Shown: positions 52,446 to 64,000 of the stretch, piece by piece
Numbering within the stretch: the first letter of the stretch is position 1
How the letters are laid out: each line of letters begins with the position of its first letter
NCBI GenBank assembly: GCA_036936605.1
Contig: JAUPFV010000002.1
Location: forward strand, 340,506,654-340,570,653
From: Limnanthes douglasii subsp. nivea
Lineage: Eukaryota; Streptophyta; Magnoliopsida; Brassicales; Limnanthaceae
Reading direction: 5' to 3'
DNA: 64,000 nucleotides
The notes under the pieces: model-generated
Database searches by the model: none
What the model was told of the DNA's origin: nothing
The model's input: only the letters and a program-made list of their open reading frames with translations
Program-made: the position numbers and the translations under genes

Positions 52446-53639
52446 ATTATTATTTTATAATAGTGGTGTCCTGTTTGTTAGCCAGTAACAGTAGACATTT
52501 TTGTTGTTTGATATTTATGTTCCATGTTTGTTACTAAATTTGTTTATATTTTATTTTATTAAAATTGTTGTTTGATATTTATCTGTACGCATGATGTTCA
52601 CATAACAGTTGTATTAAAGTTCTTTAAAAAATAGGCAAACAAACAAGTACTTAAATAGGGATATCGTATAAAAATAAAACACACACGTAAGCTTCAAATT
52701 CTTACGAATCAAATTCTAGGAAATGCGTGTGTCTCATCCTTCTTCTAATTAGGTCCAGCTCAATTTGAAAAAGTATATGTTCTTTACCTAAATCATTAGT
52801 ACCCATATCAAACACCTCATGCACCTCTTGTTGAACATCGCGGGGGAGATAAGGGACCCAAATATTTGGAATCTAGAAAATAAATTGTAACTTGATACAT
52901 ACATGCAATAACTTAAAGCATTCAAACGGAAATAAAAAAAATACATTTAATTAATTTTTTGAAATGTACATAAAAACTAGAAGCATTATAATGAGCATAA
53001 GCCAAATAAAATTTAAAACTTTTAACTTACGTACAAAATAAATTATAAAACTTCAAAACAAGAGGAGATTAACAATAAATTAAATAACAAATATTAGTCG
53101 TAAAAATATTCGAGATTATCCTCAACAGGTGAGCAATTAGCTATCGCGCCTGCTTTATCAGCTAGACTCTCCTCCAAATAAACCATCATATCTCTTGTAA
53201 CCAAATTATTAAATTTCAACTGTCAGAATTTGAGTGCCTCTTGCCTCACTTCGTAGGACAAGTCGAATACCCGAAGTATTAGTTCAGATTTTAGAAGATT
53301 GAACATGTCAGAGTTTCTTGCACGACTGTGCATAGTTGGATATGGAGATCCTATACGTCCGCAGTTATAGTACATCATGTACAACAAGTATCAACGAAAT
53401 CTTTGGTGGTTTTATCAGAAATTGTTATATGAACACACTTGACTGTTTGAAGCAAGTGATTGTCTTGATCAATGGTCCACTCCATACATAAGATGCTTCA
53501 AATTTTTCATACTTTAGAAGATCTGGTAAACGAATTAGTACTAGATAATTCAATAGCTATATAAAGGAAAACAAAATATAGGGGGATAATTTCTTGTGGG
53601 TTAAAGTGTTGGCCATACAATTTTTGGCAGAATAATATA
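52446..53639. other. AT-rich spacer
   Basis: No recognised feature on either strand. Some minus-strand frames between 53540 and 52720 have mixed composition but no family signature. Confidence 0.5.
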
Positions 53640-53750
53640 TTGGTGTGACTAAATTATTGACTAGATAATTTGGAGGGAGGTTAAATTCTTGGTGTGACTA
53701 AATTATTGGGGAGATAATTTGGAGGTGGGTTAAATTCTTGGCGGGTTAAT
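53640..53750. repeat. About 49-bp tandem repeat, two and a fraction units
   Basis: TTGGTGTGACTAAATTATTG at 53640 recurs near 53689. AGATAATTTGGAGG and GGTTAAATTCTTGG recur with the same spacing. Confidence 0.88.
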
Positions 53751-55154
53751 TTTTTTGCATGACTTTCTAGTTGTAGGATATTGTTGTTGAATAATAATTT
53801 TGCTTCGTATAGAAATATAATAATCAATAACCATATAATTATTTATAGTTAGATGTAATTTTTATGGTAATAATTTTTATTTTTTTATTAAGAAAAGGTT
53901 TGCCGCTAAATGTCTAACGAATATATGCTCCTTTCTGCTAGACGCTGGAGGTAATAAGCAATATGTTTTCAAAGCTACTATAAATGTTACTAAAAATATG
54001 CCTCAGTGCTTATGAAGCCATTTCCGCCAAGCGATGGCAGATGAGCTATTCATCACGCTAACGGTTGGCGTATACGTTAATTCTGATGCCAATCATTGGC
54101 ATCAGGTTGGCATATAGTGCCATAGTCACTATGGGAACATCAATTTTTTTTTTAAATACAAAATAATAATTTTAAGATAACCGCTACATAGTTAAATAAA
54201 AAGAAAATAGTAATCTTTCAAAAATCGATAATTTAACAAGTTTACAAATTAAAAGTACAAAACAATTAATACTTCCGTTTTGGTTCCAAAATCACAAGTG
54301 ACAGTAGCTTAAATATACTATTACTTGCTCGCAATCTATGGAATGTGTCGGCGTGGGATGTTTTAGTCATAAAAATGTTTCGACTCTAGGAAGCAAGGGG
54401 ATCGACCAAAGATTAGCATCTTCTCTAGTAATGCGCATCCATGTTGGATTCATCGTTGATAAATGTGAACCTCTAACTATATCGACCTATAAATTTAAGA
54501 TTGCAAGATTAACATTAAATATATAGAACAAATTTAGATAATGAATAACTAAATGCGTCTAATATAAAATATATTTACTTGCATCAACAAACTGATATGT
54601 CTTTACCAAATGCGGCCCCGGTCTCTTTTATATGACCCTTCATTGGTGGTGTATTTTTTAGCGGCAAGTAAGTTTTACAACTGTCGTGTGTTAGGGAATA
54701 GAAAACACACTTGTATGACGTGGCAATTAGTTTGCCACAACTAGGTAACAACATCCAATTTTAGATTGGTGCATTCTCTTTATAATATCTCAACTGGTAT
54801 AACTCTTATCAACTTCACCACGTCACCAAAATATATGACACTCAAATAAAACTCTCTATACCTCTCTAGTTCGTGAACCATTCTTTTTCTTACAAGTTTC
54901 CATCCAATTTTGTCACCGATCATACTATGATTGATGGATCCAAACCATAATTTTTTTCGGGCTTAATGTTTGTAATTTCGATGATAAAATGACGCATAAA
55001 TTATGGTATGTCCATAGAATACCTCGAGTCGGGTACGTTAGGAAACCTCATCGGAATTGGTTTAACTATAATTAGCAGTTTTGTGTTAATGTTATTCGAC
55101 ACCATCGGAGTTCTCACACCTTTACATGCAACCTACGCTTGTTACATTTTTGGA
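53751..55154. other. Spacer upstream of copy B
   Basis: Contains a palindrome CTGATGCCAATCATTGGCATCAG near 54082-54104 and short unassigned frames (54338-54526 plus; 55008-55292 plus). The latter runs into the duplicated block and repeats a TVLVVV stretch because of the 43-bp tandem repeat at 55155-55240. Confidence 0.5.
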
Positions 55155-55289
55155 GTGATGACCGTTCTAGTGGTGGTACTAAAATTAGTATGGGTTTGTG
55201 TGACGACCGTTCTAGTGGTGGTATCAGGGTTTGAAACTCTCAACGAGTTTTCCTATTTTTGGAGTTTTGGCACTATCCCAATTAGATGC

Positions 55290-57071
55290 TAACTATTCTT
55301 GTTCGACGAATTCATGCATGGAAGGATCCTTTTGGTAGAATAATCAACATGAATTATACTATCGTGACCGCAACCACGACCCCAATCTCGGACCCGTCCG
55401 GGAATACGACTACGGGTTTTAACATTTTGGAGGGGTTTGCAAATGATTGAAGCTGAAGGATCCAAAATGCGTTTGAATTTTTTAAGCAAATGGATTTGTT
55501 TATAAACATCAAACTCTCCCAGTTTTGCATTTAAATTTGCAAAATTAAGTTTCACCTCTTCTTCGCCACTTAGTTTAACTCGGGAACAATATCTAATCTC
55601 TTCTAATGCTCATCTATAATTCGGATCGTTAAATACACGTTTTCTCTTCAGATCGACTCTAGGTCATGGGTGCATGGTAAACCATGTGTTGTAAGATCGA
55701 TGCAAGTTCATGAACATTTTTCACCTCTGGTCTTATCAAGATAGTTTCCGTATACTATTGTCAAACAAATAGGTGATACATACTCTCGTATTAATTTGAA
55801 AGGTTTAAAATCTTGAAAATTGTGAATATAGCGACACTTGCTTAGCTCTATGGATTCTTTTATGGTCGAATATTGCGTCGTTAACAAGCCATGAACTTTC
55901 TCCCAAAAGTCTTCAAAATTCAATTGGCTTGACCATGTATATTTTCTCAATGTAGCATTCTAGCTTTCCGCCCCATTCGAGGTGTGATTGTTAAAATGCA
56001 TGATTTTGCTAATGTAGGCATGAACAAACCTCTGTTTATATGGTGCAATCCACGAGTCTATGACATAATCGACCAGTTTATCGTGTTCTATGAATATCTT
56101 CTGCATCTTAGCCAACCTCTCATTCATCCGGTAAATGGTGGTGGATGAAACAGCGCCCTTTAGGTGGCCAAAAACGTATTAAACTTGTGCCATCTTTAAT
56201 CATTTTTTAGTTTTCCCACTAATATTCTTGTTGATATACCATTCGCATAACATTTGACTTGTGCTATCCTATTCATCAAATCAAGTGCAAGGTCCATGAT
56301 CATACCACAAGGAAACTCACAATCATTTTCCTCAATTACTATTTTCAAACATCCCAATGGTAATTCGTAGTTGTCTTGTTTTTCTTTCGCCATGAATGTG
56401 AAACCAATACAAAATGTTTTATTGGTCGATGTTAGCCTGAATAATTCAAACCAAGGCATCCCGTACCTAATAAGTTTTTATGTGTTACTAATGATTAGAA
56501 ACCGCGAGAAAATCCTTAGTAAATCGATACTAAGTAGGTGAGCAAAAAAAATTGATTATCACATTCAAGCCATCATTCGTCGTCCGTTCCCAATACGTGT
56601 ATTTGTTCATGTGTAATTTTCCTAGCAAGCATTTAATTTGCGAACGATCACCATTTTCATCCAACCTTTTTTTTAAAGTAATTGGATACGTGAAGGATAT
56701 TGGACGCATTATCTGGATCGACCTTCTTTAAGGAACCAAATATTTGATGTGGAAACATCGACGAGCTATATCGAATTACCTACAAAATTAGAAGGACAAT
56801 TGATATTTTTGCTACTAGTAGCCTTACACTTATGGTCGCACTCTTTAATGGTAGACTTAAATATACCGGATTTCTCATATTTATAATATACTATAGTTGT
56901 TCTTCCTCTATTCTCCGGTTCCCTATATGTTATTTTAAATGAGAATCTTAGCGACTTGCCCGTATCTTTGACCCACTCGATCATCGACTTCAGGATATAC
57001 TCCTCGCGAGTTAAAAAATAGTGACTGTAGTCCATAACAAGTGATACTTCATATTGGGTAACCTCCTCCAA
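55290..57071 (-). pseudogene. MULE transposase relic, copy B
   Basis: Duplicate of the relic at 105-1980. The pieces are clearer here. Residues from 57071 downward give a FAR1-type zinc-binding region (YYKYEKSGIFKS, then KECDHKCKATS). The segment 56459-56196 has LTSTNKTFCIGF, EKQDNYELPLGCLK and a MIMDLALDLMN stretch that aligns with the family's second acidic active-site segment. The segment 55950-55708 has EKVHGLLTTQYSTIKES followed by the HNF region that precedes the family's SWIM-type zinc finger. At 55555-55289 lies LNAKLGEFDVYKQI with VDYSTKRI. An approximately 110-bp deletion removes part of the N-terminal domain relative to copy A. Not functional. Confidence 0.8.
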
Positions 57072-57141
57072 TACATATCAAGTAAACAAATCAATAAAAT
57101 CGGGATTCCAGTTTAGTTAAGGCTACTCTGCCATACATAAG

Positions 57142-57365
57142 GTGGAATGTGCGTTCATTCCACCATGCCATGGTGAAATGATGGATCCGTCATACATGTG
57201 GCTGAATGATGAACCATTGCGCCATATAATTGGTGTGAGATACACCGATTCTATATTTAGAATGATGATGAGCATTACCTGGACGTCATTTTGTGGTGGA
57301 ATCAAGCAAAATCTGGGTTTTAAAAAACTTTGCATTTTTGAAAAAATAAAAAGATAGAAGCTTAG
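57142..57365 (+). other. Conserved unclassified segment, copy B
   Basis: Counterpart of 2051-2275, open for 71 codons. It is the region that restarts at 63802. No domain is recognised. The short frame is probably chance coding in a repeated non-coding segment. Confidence 0.4.
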
Positions 57366-58039
57366 GTACCTCTTTTGCGTCCATGATGTTCTATAGAAGA
57401 ACTGGTTCTTTCTCTATTTCGTTCATTTCTTTTGAGATTTTGAAAGGTTGGAGAAAATAAGGTTTCTCGTAAATTTGAGGTTTTGAACTTATAAGGTTTG
57501 GGTAAGTTTTTGGAAGTGAAAGGTTAGGTTTTACTAGATTTTTGGTTTTGCAATTTAATGAAGAAAATGATGAAATGAAACATAAATAAATAAAGTCTCA
57601 AGGATTGTGACGAGCAGGTAGCATGCGCTGGTTTTTTTACAAGAATTGTTCCCTAGATATTTAAAGAATGAAACTACAAGGAGAAATGTTTTTACTTTTG
57701 GGGCTTTAATGACTCAAGTGGATGAATTAATAATGGTTTAGATATGGCCTAACTTATCTCAATAGCACCCATGACAAGAAAATTCTCCCATAAATCAAGG
57801 CTATCAGAGTAGTACTTCACATATTTAAGGACCTTCATAACTCAGGATATCTGTTAATTTGCCTCCTCGGTCTGGATCATTATAGTTGTGGGCTTCTAAT
57901 TAACCACCACCTCATATTAGGTCGAATCGGTGGGTGAGGCCGAATTATTTTGCAGATTTAACTGAAAAGATGGCAACAATGTTTAAATAGCTAAGAACCG
58001 TGTCAATTTTTAAAACTTCCACCAATAGATAGACCAAAT

Positions 58040-61000
58040 GTGGAGTGAAATTGTAATTTTTATAAATACCACAACGATATTAGGCATGATATCTTAGATT
58101 TTATACCTCTAAATAAATAAATTTAGATTTTGATAGAGATTGGTAAGCTGACAACATTTGGACAAGAAGGTGGTCGACATATTCTGAGCGTTAATCCATC
58201 ATCACAACAAGGTGTAAGTATATATTCGAAGCAAGAAAATAAATTGTTGATAGCTGAGCCTAGAAATAGCATCAACATGTCTTTGGAATATCTTGATCCC
58301 GATTCGAATCGGAGGCTGGTATTGATTATGAGTGACCCAATGGTACAGGGAAGAGTTCCAAGCTTGTGCGAGTATTTTAAGTCTTTGGAAATTTTTGAAA
58401 GAGATATTATGGATGGAAATACTAACAGATATAGAGTAGGACATATGGTAAACCTAACTACTGAGTTGGAATGAGGAATTTACTACTCACCTTTATGAAA
58501 ATAATATTATACCTTTCATTTTGTGTTGATGAAGATGATTTAATAGCGGTAGTTGGTCATCATCAAGATGCAATAATGATTGGGCATAAATAACAGACAA
58601 CAAGGTTCAACGAATATTAGTTGATACTGGCAGTTCAACTAATGTATTATTTTTGTCAATAATGAGAAGATGCGTAAGCCACTTTCAATTCTCTGATCAA
58701 ACGCATGTTTTAGAGAATTAGAAGTTGAAGTTTTATTAGGTCGTGGTCCATTTAAGAAAATAGTTGAAGTATTGTTTATGCTAGTTGATTTTTTGACGAG
58801 CCACAATGCCATTTTGGGAAGATCATGGTTATCAAAAATGCATGTTGTAGCTTCCGCAGTTCATCAATGTATAAGATATGTGATTGAGGACCGTGTAGGG
58901 GTCGTTCAAAGTAGCCAAAAACCGGTTAGGGAGTATTATGCAATGACTTTGCACACCAATAAATGTTTGAATATTGATATAATAACTAAATAGCGGTTAG
59001 AGGGGCCTTCTTCGGATGTGGATAGAGTGGATGATACAAGGGAGACCCTAGGTTCATTAGTTTACGAGGAGAATGTGCAGGTTTATTTTATTCCTAATGA
59101 AAAGAGTTTGCGGACGGGAATATTGTTATCTTCAACCTTACATTATCAGCTACTTAGATACTTGTCAAAAAATTTAAAGATTTTTGTTTAGAAAACCGAA
59201 GATGTTATACGGGTTCCCTAAGAGGTGATTTGACATTGCTTGGTAGTTAACCCAAAAATTAGACCTATTATTCAAAAAAGAAGGAATTGTTTGGTAAAAA
59301 AGTCTGAAAAAATAGTAGTATAAGTATATCGATTATCTAAAGTACGACATATTCGAGAAGCACATTATTCATTTTGGATTTCAAATCCTGTTCTTGTGAA
59401 TAAGAAACTGGAAAATGGAGTATGCTTGTTGATTTTACTGATCTCAATTGAGCAATCTCGAAGAATCCTTTTCCAGACCAAAAAATATTTATCAACTTGT
59501 TGATTCAACATCAGGTAATAAGCTTCTTTCTTTCATAGATGCTTTCACAGGGTATAATAGATCTAGATGAATCCTAATGATCAAGAAACTAATACGTTTA
59601 TTACTAATATAGGATTGCATTGTTATCGAGTTATGCCTTCTGGTCTCAAGACTGTTGGAGCTACGTATCAAAGACTAGTGAGAAAGGATTTTGCCACTCA
59701 AATTGGGAGGAATACAAAAGTTTACTTAGATGATGTGTTGGTCAAAATCTCTACAGATGAAGCACACCTACGTTACTTAGAATAAAATTTCTCGAATTCA
59801 AGAGCTATTCGTTTAAAATTTAACCCATAGAAATGTAACTTTGGAGTTAAGTTACGAAAATTCTTGGGATACATAATAAATGAAAAAAGGATAGAAGCTG
59901 ATCCATAACAATTAAAATCTTTGATAACAATGACTCTACCTTGGTCTATTAAAGAAGTGTAAATTTTGACAGGTAGGTTGGTAGCTCTAAATAGATTCAT
60001 ATCTAGATCTGTAAATAAATATGCTCCATTTTTTTAAGTGTTAAGACAATCAAAGGAATTTTCATGGACACTAGAGTGTGATGTAGCATTTTCAAAAATT
60101 AGAGAATATTTATCCTTCCCATAAGTTTTGTATAAGCCGCTTTTAGGTGAAGAATTGGTCATATATTTATATCATCGACTCGGGTTATGTTGTAAGAGCA
60201 TTCTTGGTAAGAGAAGTAGATGGATTGCCACAACTAGTATATTATTTGAGTAAAAGTTTTCTTGCTTCGGGCAAAATTTATTTGAAGCTAGGGACATTAG
60301 CTCCAACTTTGGTTGTAGTTGGTCGAAAGATATACTTCCAATCCCAATCTATTATTGTACGAGCATCATTTCCATTGAAAAATATACTGGAAATACTAGA
60401 AATTTATAGGAGAATGACAAAGTGGTCCGTGGAATTAGGAGAATATGACATTGACTTGATTCCTCGAACAACTATCAAGGCTCAAGCTTTAGCATATATT
60501 TTTTTCGAATTCCATTCGAAATGTTCTGATGAGGAAGGAAATGATGTAAGTGCATTACCCACAACAGACGAAGGGGTGGTTAAAATTGATAGACTCCAAT
60601 GTTTTAGGATTCGGAGCAAGATTCTAGTTAATAGCTCCATCTGGTGATACTATGTATCAAACAATAGGTTCGGATTTAGTGCATCGAATAATGAGGCAAA
60701 ATACGAGGCAGTATTAACTAGATTAAGACTTGCAAAAAATATTTGGAGCTACGAAAGTGGATTTACAAATGGATCACAACTTTTATCGAATCATATGTTG
60801 TGAATATTAGAGGCTAAGAAGGATCATATTATCAAGTATTTTTGAGAATAAAGGGGTTGACACTCTTCTTTGACAAACTAGTAACTGAACATATTAACCG
60901 AGGATAAAATATTGTTGCAGATTCTTTACTAACCTTTGCTTATTCGGAGGGTTATCTTTGAATTTTATTACAAGAGAGTCCATCCATAATGACAAAATTC

Positions 61001-62075
61001 GAGGCGTGCCAATATTCGAAGGAGGTACTTTGACTCCACCCTTACTGAGATGTTTGGGCAAAAATGAATCTGGAGTAATTTTGTTCGAATTGCGTGACAG
61101 AGAAGGCTAGGCTTATTGTGGTTTTAAATTTTTGGAAAGAATAGTATTATTGAAAGGATATTATTGGCCTACCATAATGAGTTATGCTAAAAATTTGGTA
61201 CGAAGTTGTAAACTTGTCAAAGATTTGCAAATACCACTCACATACCAATTGTGCCCTTACACTCAATTTCCACGGTTTATGGATTCGTGAGGACAACAAA
61301 CATTTGTAATTGCAGTAAATTACTTTTCAAAATGGGAAGAAGCAAAACATTTTCAAGAACAAGAGATAAAAATTTCATCAGATTCATTCTGTCAAATATT
61401 GGTTGTAGATTTGGGGTTCCTTTAATAATTACTATAGAAAATGGACCACGGTTCATTAACAAAGAGATGCCATATTTTTGTGCTTCGAGAGGAACCAAAC
61501 AATGGTTTTCAACACCATTTCACCCATAAGAAAATGGATAAGTGGAGGTTACTAATAGAACTATCTTGGATGGTCTCAAAACATATTTGGAAGGTGCAAT
61601 TGCAAAATGGCCTAATTATCTTTCAAAGGTGACATGGTTTTATAAGACAACACCTTGAACTACAACACAAGAAATTCCTTTCTTTTTGGTATATGAGATG
61701 GATGGGCTCAGCCCACAGAATCTACACTTCCATGTTATAGAATATTTAACTACTCCAAGAATGATAACAAGAAGGCTAGACGAGCAGAGCTTGATTTGAT
61801 GGAAGAAAAGAGGGTAAGATAATATTTAAATTTTCTTTATTATCAAACTTTAATGCGAAGTTGTTACAATTCAAATGTGAGACGAATGGATTTAAAAGTA
61901 GGTGATAAAGTTTTTAGAAATATCTTTGTGCATAAAAAAGAAAAGTTATTGGTAAGATGGCTTCGAACTGAGAAGGACCGTATTCAGTGATTGAAAAGGT
62001 TAAGCCAATGACATATCACCACGAAGATAATGAGGGAAAAACTTTGCAACATCCTTGGAATATTGAATATTAATT
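58040..62075 (+). mobile_element. Ty3/gypsy Tat-type retrotransposon relic, copy B
   Basis: Same domain order as copy A but better preserved. The gag C-terminus plus linker is open at 58130-58474. The protease has an intact DTGSS motif near 58616, where copy A has His. The protease-RT linker is open at 58772-58993 (HNAILGRSWL). The RT core is open at 59567-59785 with YLDDVLVK. The longest frame, 60147-60647 (166 codons), carries RNase H and the IPRTTIKAQALAY tether. The second RNase H follows near 60675-60840 and integrase at 61250-61810 (STPFHP, QEIPFFLVYEMDG). Stops shared with copy A include TTTAGAAAACCG near 59185, the SIEQ-to-stop area near 59445 and CCATAGAAATG near 59826. The element was therefore dead before the block was copied. 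Confidence 0.88.
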
Positions 62076-62398
62076 ATTTTATTTTGGGTAATTTTCTGAA
62101 CATCCATGAGCACATTATTTTCTCACATGTATATTGATCAGTGGCAAAAACTTTCATCTCCAGGTGGCTCCATAAGGTTTTAATGAGGTGCCTACATAGA
62201 CAAAATTTTAAATTTAGTAATTCTTATGCCAAAACATTACGTGTACAACATTTGATGTTGAACAATAAAATCATTCTTATAAAATGGGAACTTTTTCAAC
62301 TCTAAAATAAATATAGTATTATATAAAAATATAACAAAATCTGTAAGTTAAACAAGGACTCATCACCCTTGATATAAATTACAAAAATATATATTTAT

Positions 62399-62548
62399 AA
62401 GGGCCAATGTGTATTGCAACATATTTTGAAGTGCCAATGTGTGAGGTGATATAATTCGAAGTACCATTGTGTCTGACGGTATAATTTGAAGTGAAAATGT
62501 GTGTGGCAATATTTTAAAAAGTGCTAATATACGTAGGGATATAATCCG
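62399..62548. repeat. 30-bp tandem repeat, five units, copy B
   Basis: Same array as 7271-7420 with the same unit count, so the array predates the large duplication and has not changed copy number since. Confidence 0.88.
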
Positions 62549-62631
62549 ATGATATGTTAAAAGATATGTTGAAATACTGGCACACGAACATACGATTTAC
62601 AATAAAAATACAAGTAAAATGTGAATGGTCA

Positions 62632-62800
62632 CTTAGAAAAATACAAGCATTTCCATCTGTTGGGAACTTACAAATGTACAACTAGTGACATGTATAGTCA
62701 CTTCCAACAATACACACTGCTATGTTATAAGCACTTACAAATATACATATTTTGACATGTGATTGCTACTAACCAAAACACAGTTTGAGTATACAAAATA
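62632..62800. repeat. About 34-bp degenerate tandem repeat, copy B
   Basis: Counterpart of 7502-7665 with the CACTTAC unit heads conserved. Confidence 0.65.
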
Positions 62801-62816
62801 CTATATTTGTACCATT

Positions 62817-63244
62817 TTAGGGTTCACCTGAGCTTCCATCTGAAGACAAACTTTCACTTTCCAAACTTTCACTTCTCGACGAGGTAGATTTGTTGTTTTT
62901 TTTCTCTTCGCATTCTGACCTATCTGAATCACTTACAACCGTAGTGAATGCATCTTTAGGGCGTCGGTTTTCTGGAACGAAATACCAATAGTTTAGCATA
63001 TTTTCCTTCAGAAATATCTTGTGGAAATGAAAAACCATGAAAATTTTGCTTCATATTCACAAGTTTTTAAATTCGTAAGACAATTTCTTGCACATGTGTC
63101 AACAACCGCGGTTATAACAACATCGTTTTCTATCTCGGCTTCAAATTTGTACGATGCTAAGTCTTGAAGGGTTTTATGTTTTCTCTCTTCACTTTCCTCG
63201 TAAAAATTATTGATTACTTTGAGGTTAAAATGCTCTTGCTGCAA
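62817..63244 (-). pseudogene. Decayed Ser-rich coding region, copy B (C-terminal part)
   Basis: Two overlapping minus-strand frames, 63244-63008 and 63038-62817, match 8116-7865 and 7910-7689. The acidic tail RSESLESESLSSDGSSGEP is unchanged while surrounding residues have substitutions. The region upstream to 63800 matches copy A to 8668, then is cut by the third-copy junction, so the N-terminal two-fifths seen in A is absent here. Function unknown. Confidence 0.5.
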
Positions 63245-63801
63245 TTATGCTTTGTGTTTTAAAGACAGTTGATGCAGTTTCTCTTAGTGTTTCTTAGTCA
63301 AATGGTCTTTCAATTCATAGCCATATTATGTCATTTCGCTATGTCCATTTGAAGGGTTTAAAATTGATCAATAATATTTTTTTGAGCCATTGTAGCCAAC
63401 CTTTTATTGTATGTTGTCTTTTGTTTGCAGCGAATAACATATTTTGTCACATCTTCGAAATGATTCTGAACAACTGAAGCTTCCTAATTCAAATTTTTGG
63501 CAGTAATTTTTAGGGTCACAAACGGTTGGATTGTGTTAAGTAATTTCACTTATGGTTTGATAGTGGGGTATGCAGGGAAGGTTTATTCAAACACAAATTC
63601 TTCGGGAGTGGTCACTGAACGACATGGTGGTCGATTTTTATGAAGAAGTGTTAGTTGATTCTCCGAAACGTTGTTTTCCACGTTGACTAAAAGAGTCTCC
63701 ACAACCTCATTCGTAATGGCAACAACCTAATGTTCATTTTTTTTGAAACTATGGTTGAAATTCATAGAATTTATGACCTTCATTATCCTTTTCATTCTCA
63801 T

Positions 63802-64000
63802 ATGGTGAAATGATGGATCCGTCATACATGTGGCTGAATCATGAACCAATGCGCCATATAATTGGTGTGAGCTACATCGGTTCTATATTTAGAATGACGA
63901 TGAGCACTACCTGGACGTCATTTTATGGTGGAATCAAGCAAAATCTAGGTTTTAGAAAACTTTGCATTTTTGAAAAAATAAAAAGATAGAAACTTAGGTA
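63802..64000. repeat. Third partial copy of the block
   Basis: From ATGGTGAAATGATGG at 63802 to the window end the sequence matches 57170-57370 and 2079-2275. It shares some variants only with copy B (the GGATCCGTCATAC stretch) and others only with copy A (CATCGG, GACGATGAGCAC), and it has private changes. It is therefore an independent third copy, not a sequence artefact. It is fused to a point that lies about 6.6 kb downstream in copy B's own order. Confidence 0.9.

Larger units (their letters stand above)
55185..63800. repeat. Large direct repeat, copy B
   Basis: Second copy of the block at 1-8668, same orientation and gene order. Private differences include an approximately 110-bp deletion in the MULE N-terminal region (near 56770, relative to 1580-1685). 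Copy B also retains about 36 bp near 58540 that copy A lost, and about 27-28 bp near 57480 absent from A. It ends at 63800, where a third partial copy begins. Just upstream, 55155-55198 repeats the first 40-odd bases of the block in tandem. Confidence 0.93.

Noticed and set aside
55008..55292. 94-codon membrane-like frame
   Set aside because: Half of it is created by a 43-bp tandem repeat at the edge of the duplicated block; hydrophobicity follows from T-richness.

Overview
The window reads as nuclear DNA of a flowering plant, probably a eudicot. It is very AT-rich, its one intact gene is split by GT-AG introns, and nearly all other recognisable coding sequence is decayed plant transposable elements (Ty3/gypsy Tat-type, Ty1/copia, MULE, L1-type LINE, a tRNA-derived SINE, MITEs). 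The species cannot be named from the sequence. No prokaryotic operons, CRISPR arrays or rRNA genes were seen, and there is no tRNA gene outside the SINE.

Layout. (1) 1-9.9 kb: a composite block with a minus-strand MULE transposase relic, a plus-strand Ty3/gypsy Tat-type polyprotein relic, short tandem repeats and a decayed minus-strand Ser/Lys-rich coding region. (2) 10-17.8 kb: a foldback MITE, a two-block degenerate minisatellite, a second and different minus-strand MULE relic and another MITE. (3) 17.8-24.5 kb: two minus-strand retroelement wrecks, a copia (protease to reverse transcriptase) and a gypsy (reverse transcriptase back to gag). (4) 24.85-29.33 kb: a plus-strand copia element with both short LTRs, a primer-binding site and a polypurine tract, interrupted by what looks like a solo LTR. 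(5) 29.8-32.35 kb: an intact nine-exon NAD(H)-glutamate dehydrogenase gene whose exons join to exactly 411 codons; it is the only gene in the window I consider functional. (6) 32.4-55 kb: AT-rich spacer carrying two minus-strand L1-type LINEs (36.1-37.8 and 43.5-48.5 kb), a second copy of the foldback MITE, a SINE with a perfect 14-bp target duplication, a CCGAA/CCGGA-rich hAT-like end and unrecognised ORF remnants. (7) 55.2-63.8 kb: a second, collinear copy of the first 8.67 kb, followed at 63.80 kb by the start of a third partial copy.

The two long direct repeats share inactivating stop codons and at least one frameshift. They were therefore probably copied as DNA after the elements had died, not by separate transpositions. 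They bracket about 46.5 kb containing the glutamate dehydrogenase gene, so unequal exchange between them could delete or duplicate that gene. I found no credible novel multi-gene system. The most informative signals are the duplicated composite block, the structure around the gene and the unrecognised coding relics at 7.7-9.9 kb and 49.8-51.0 kb.
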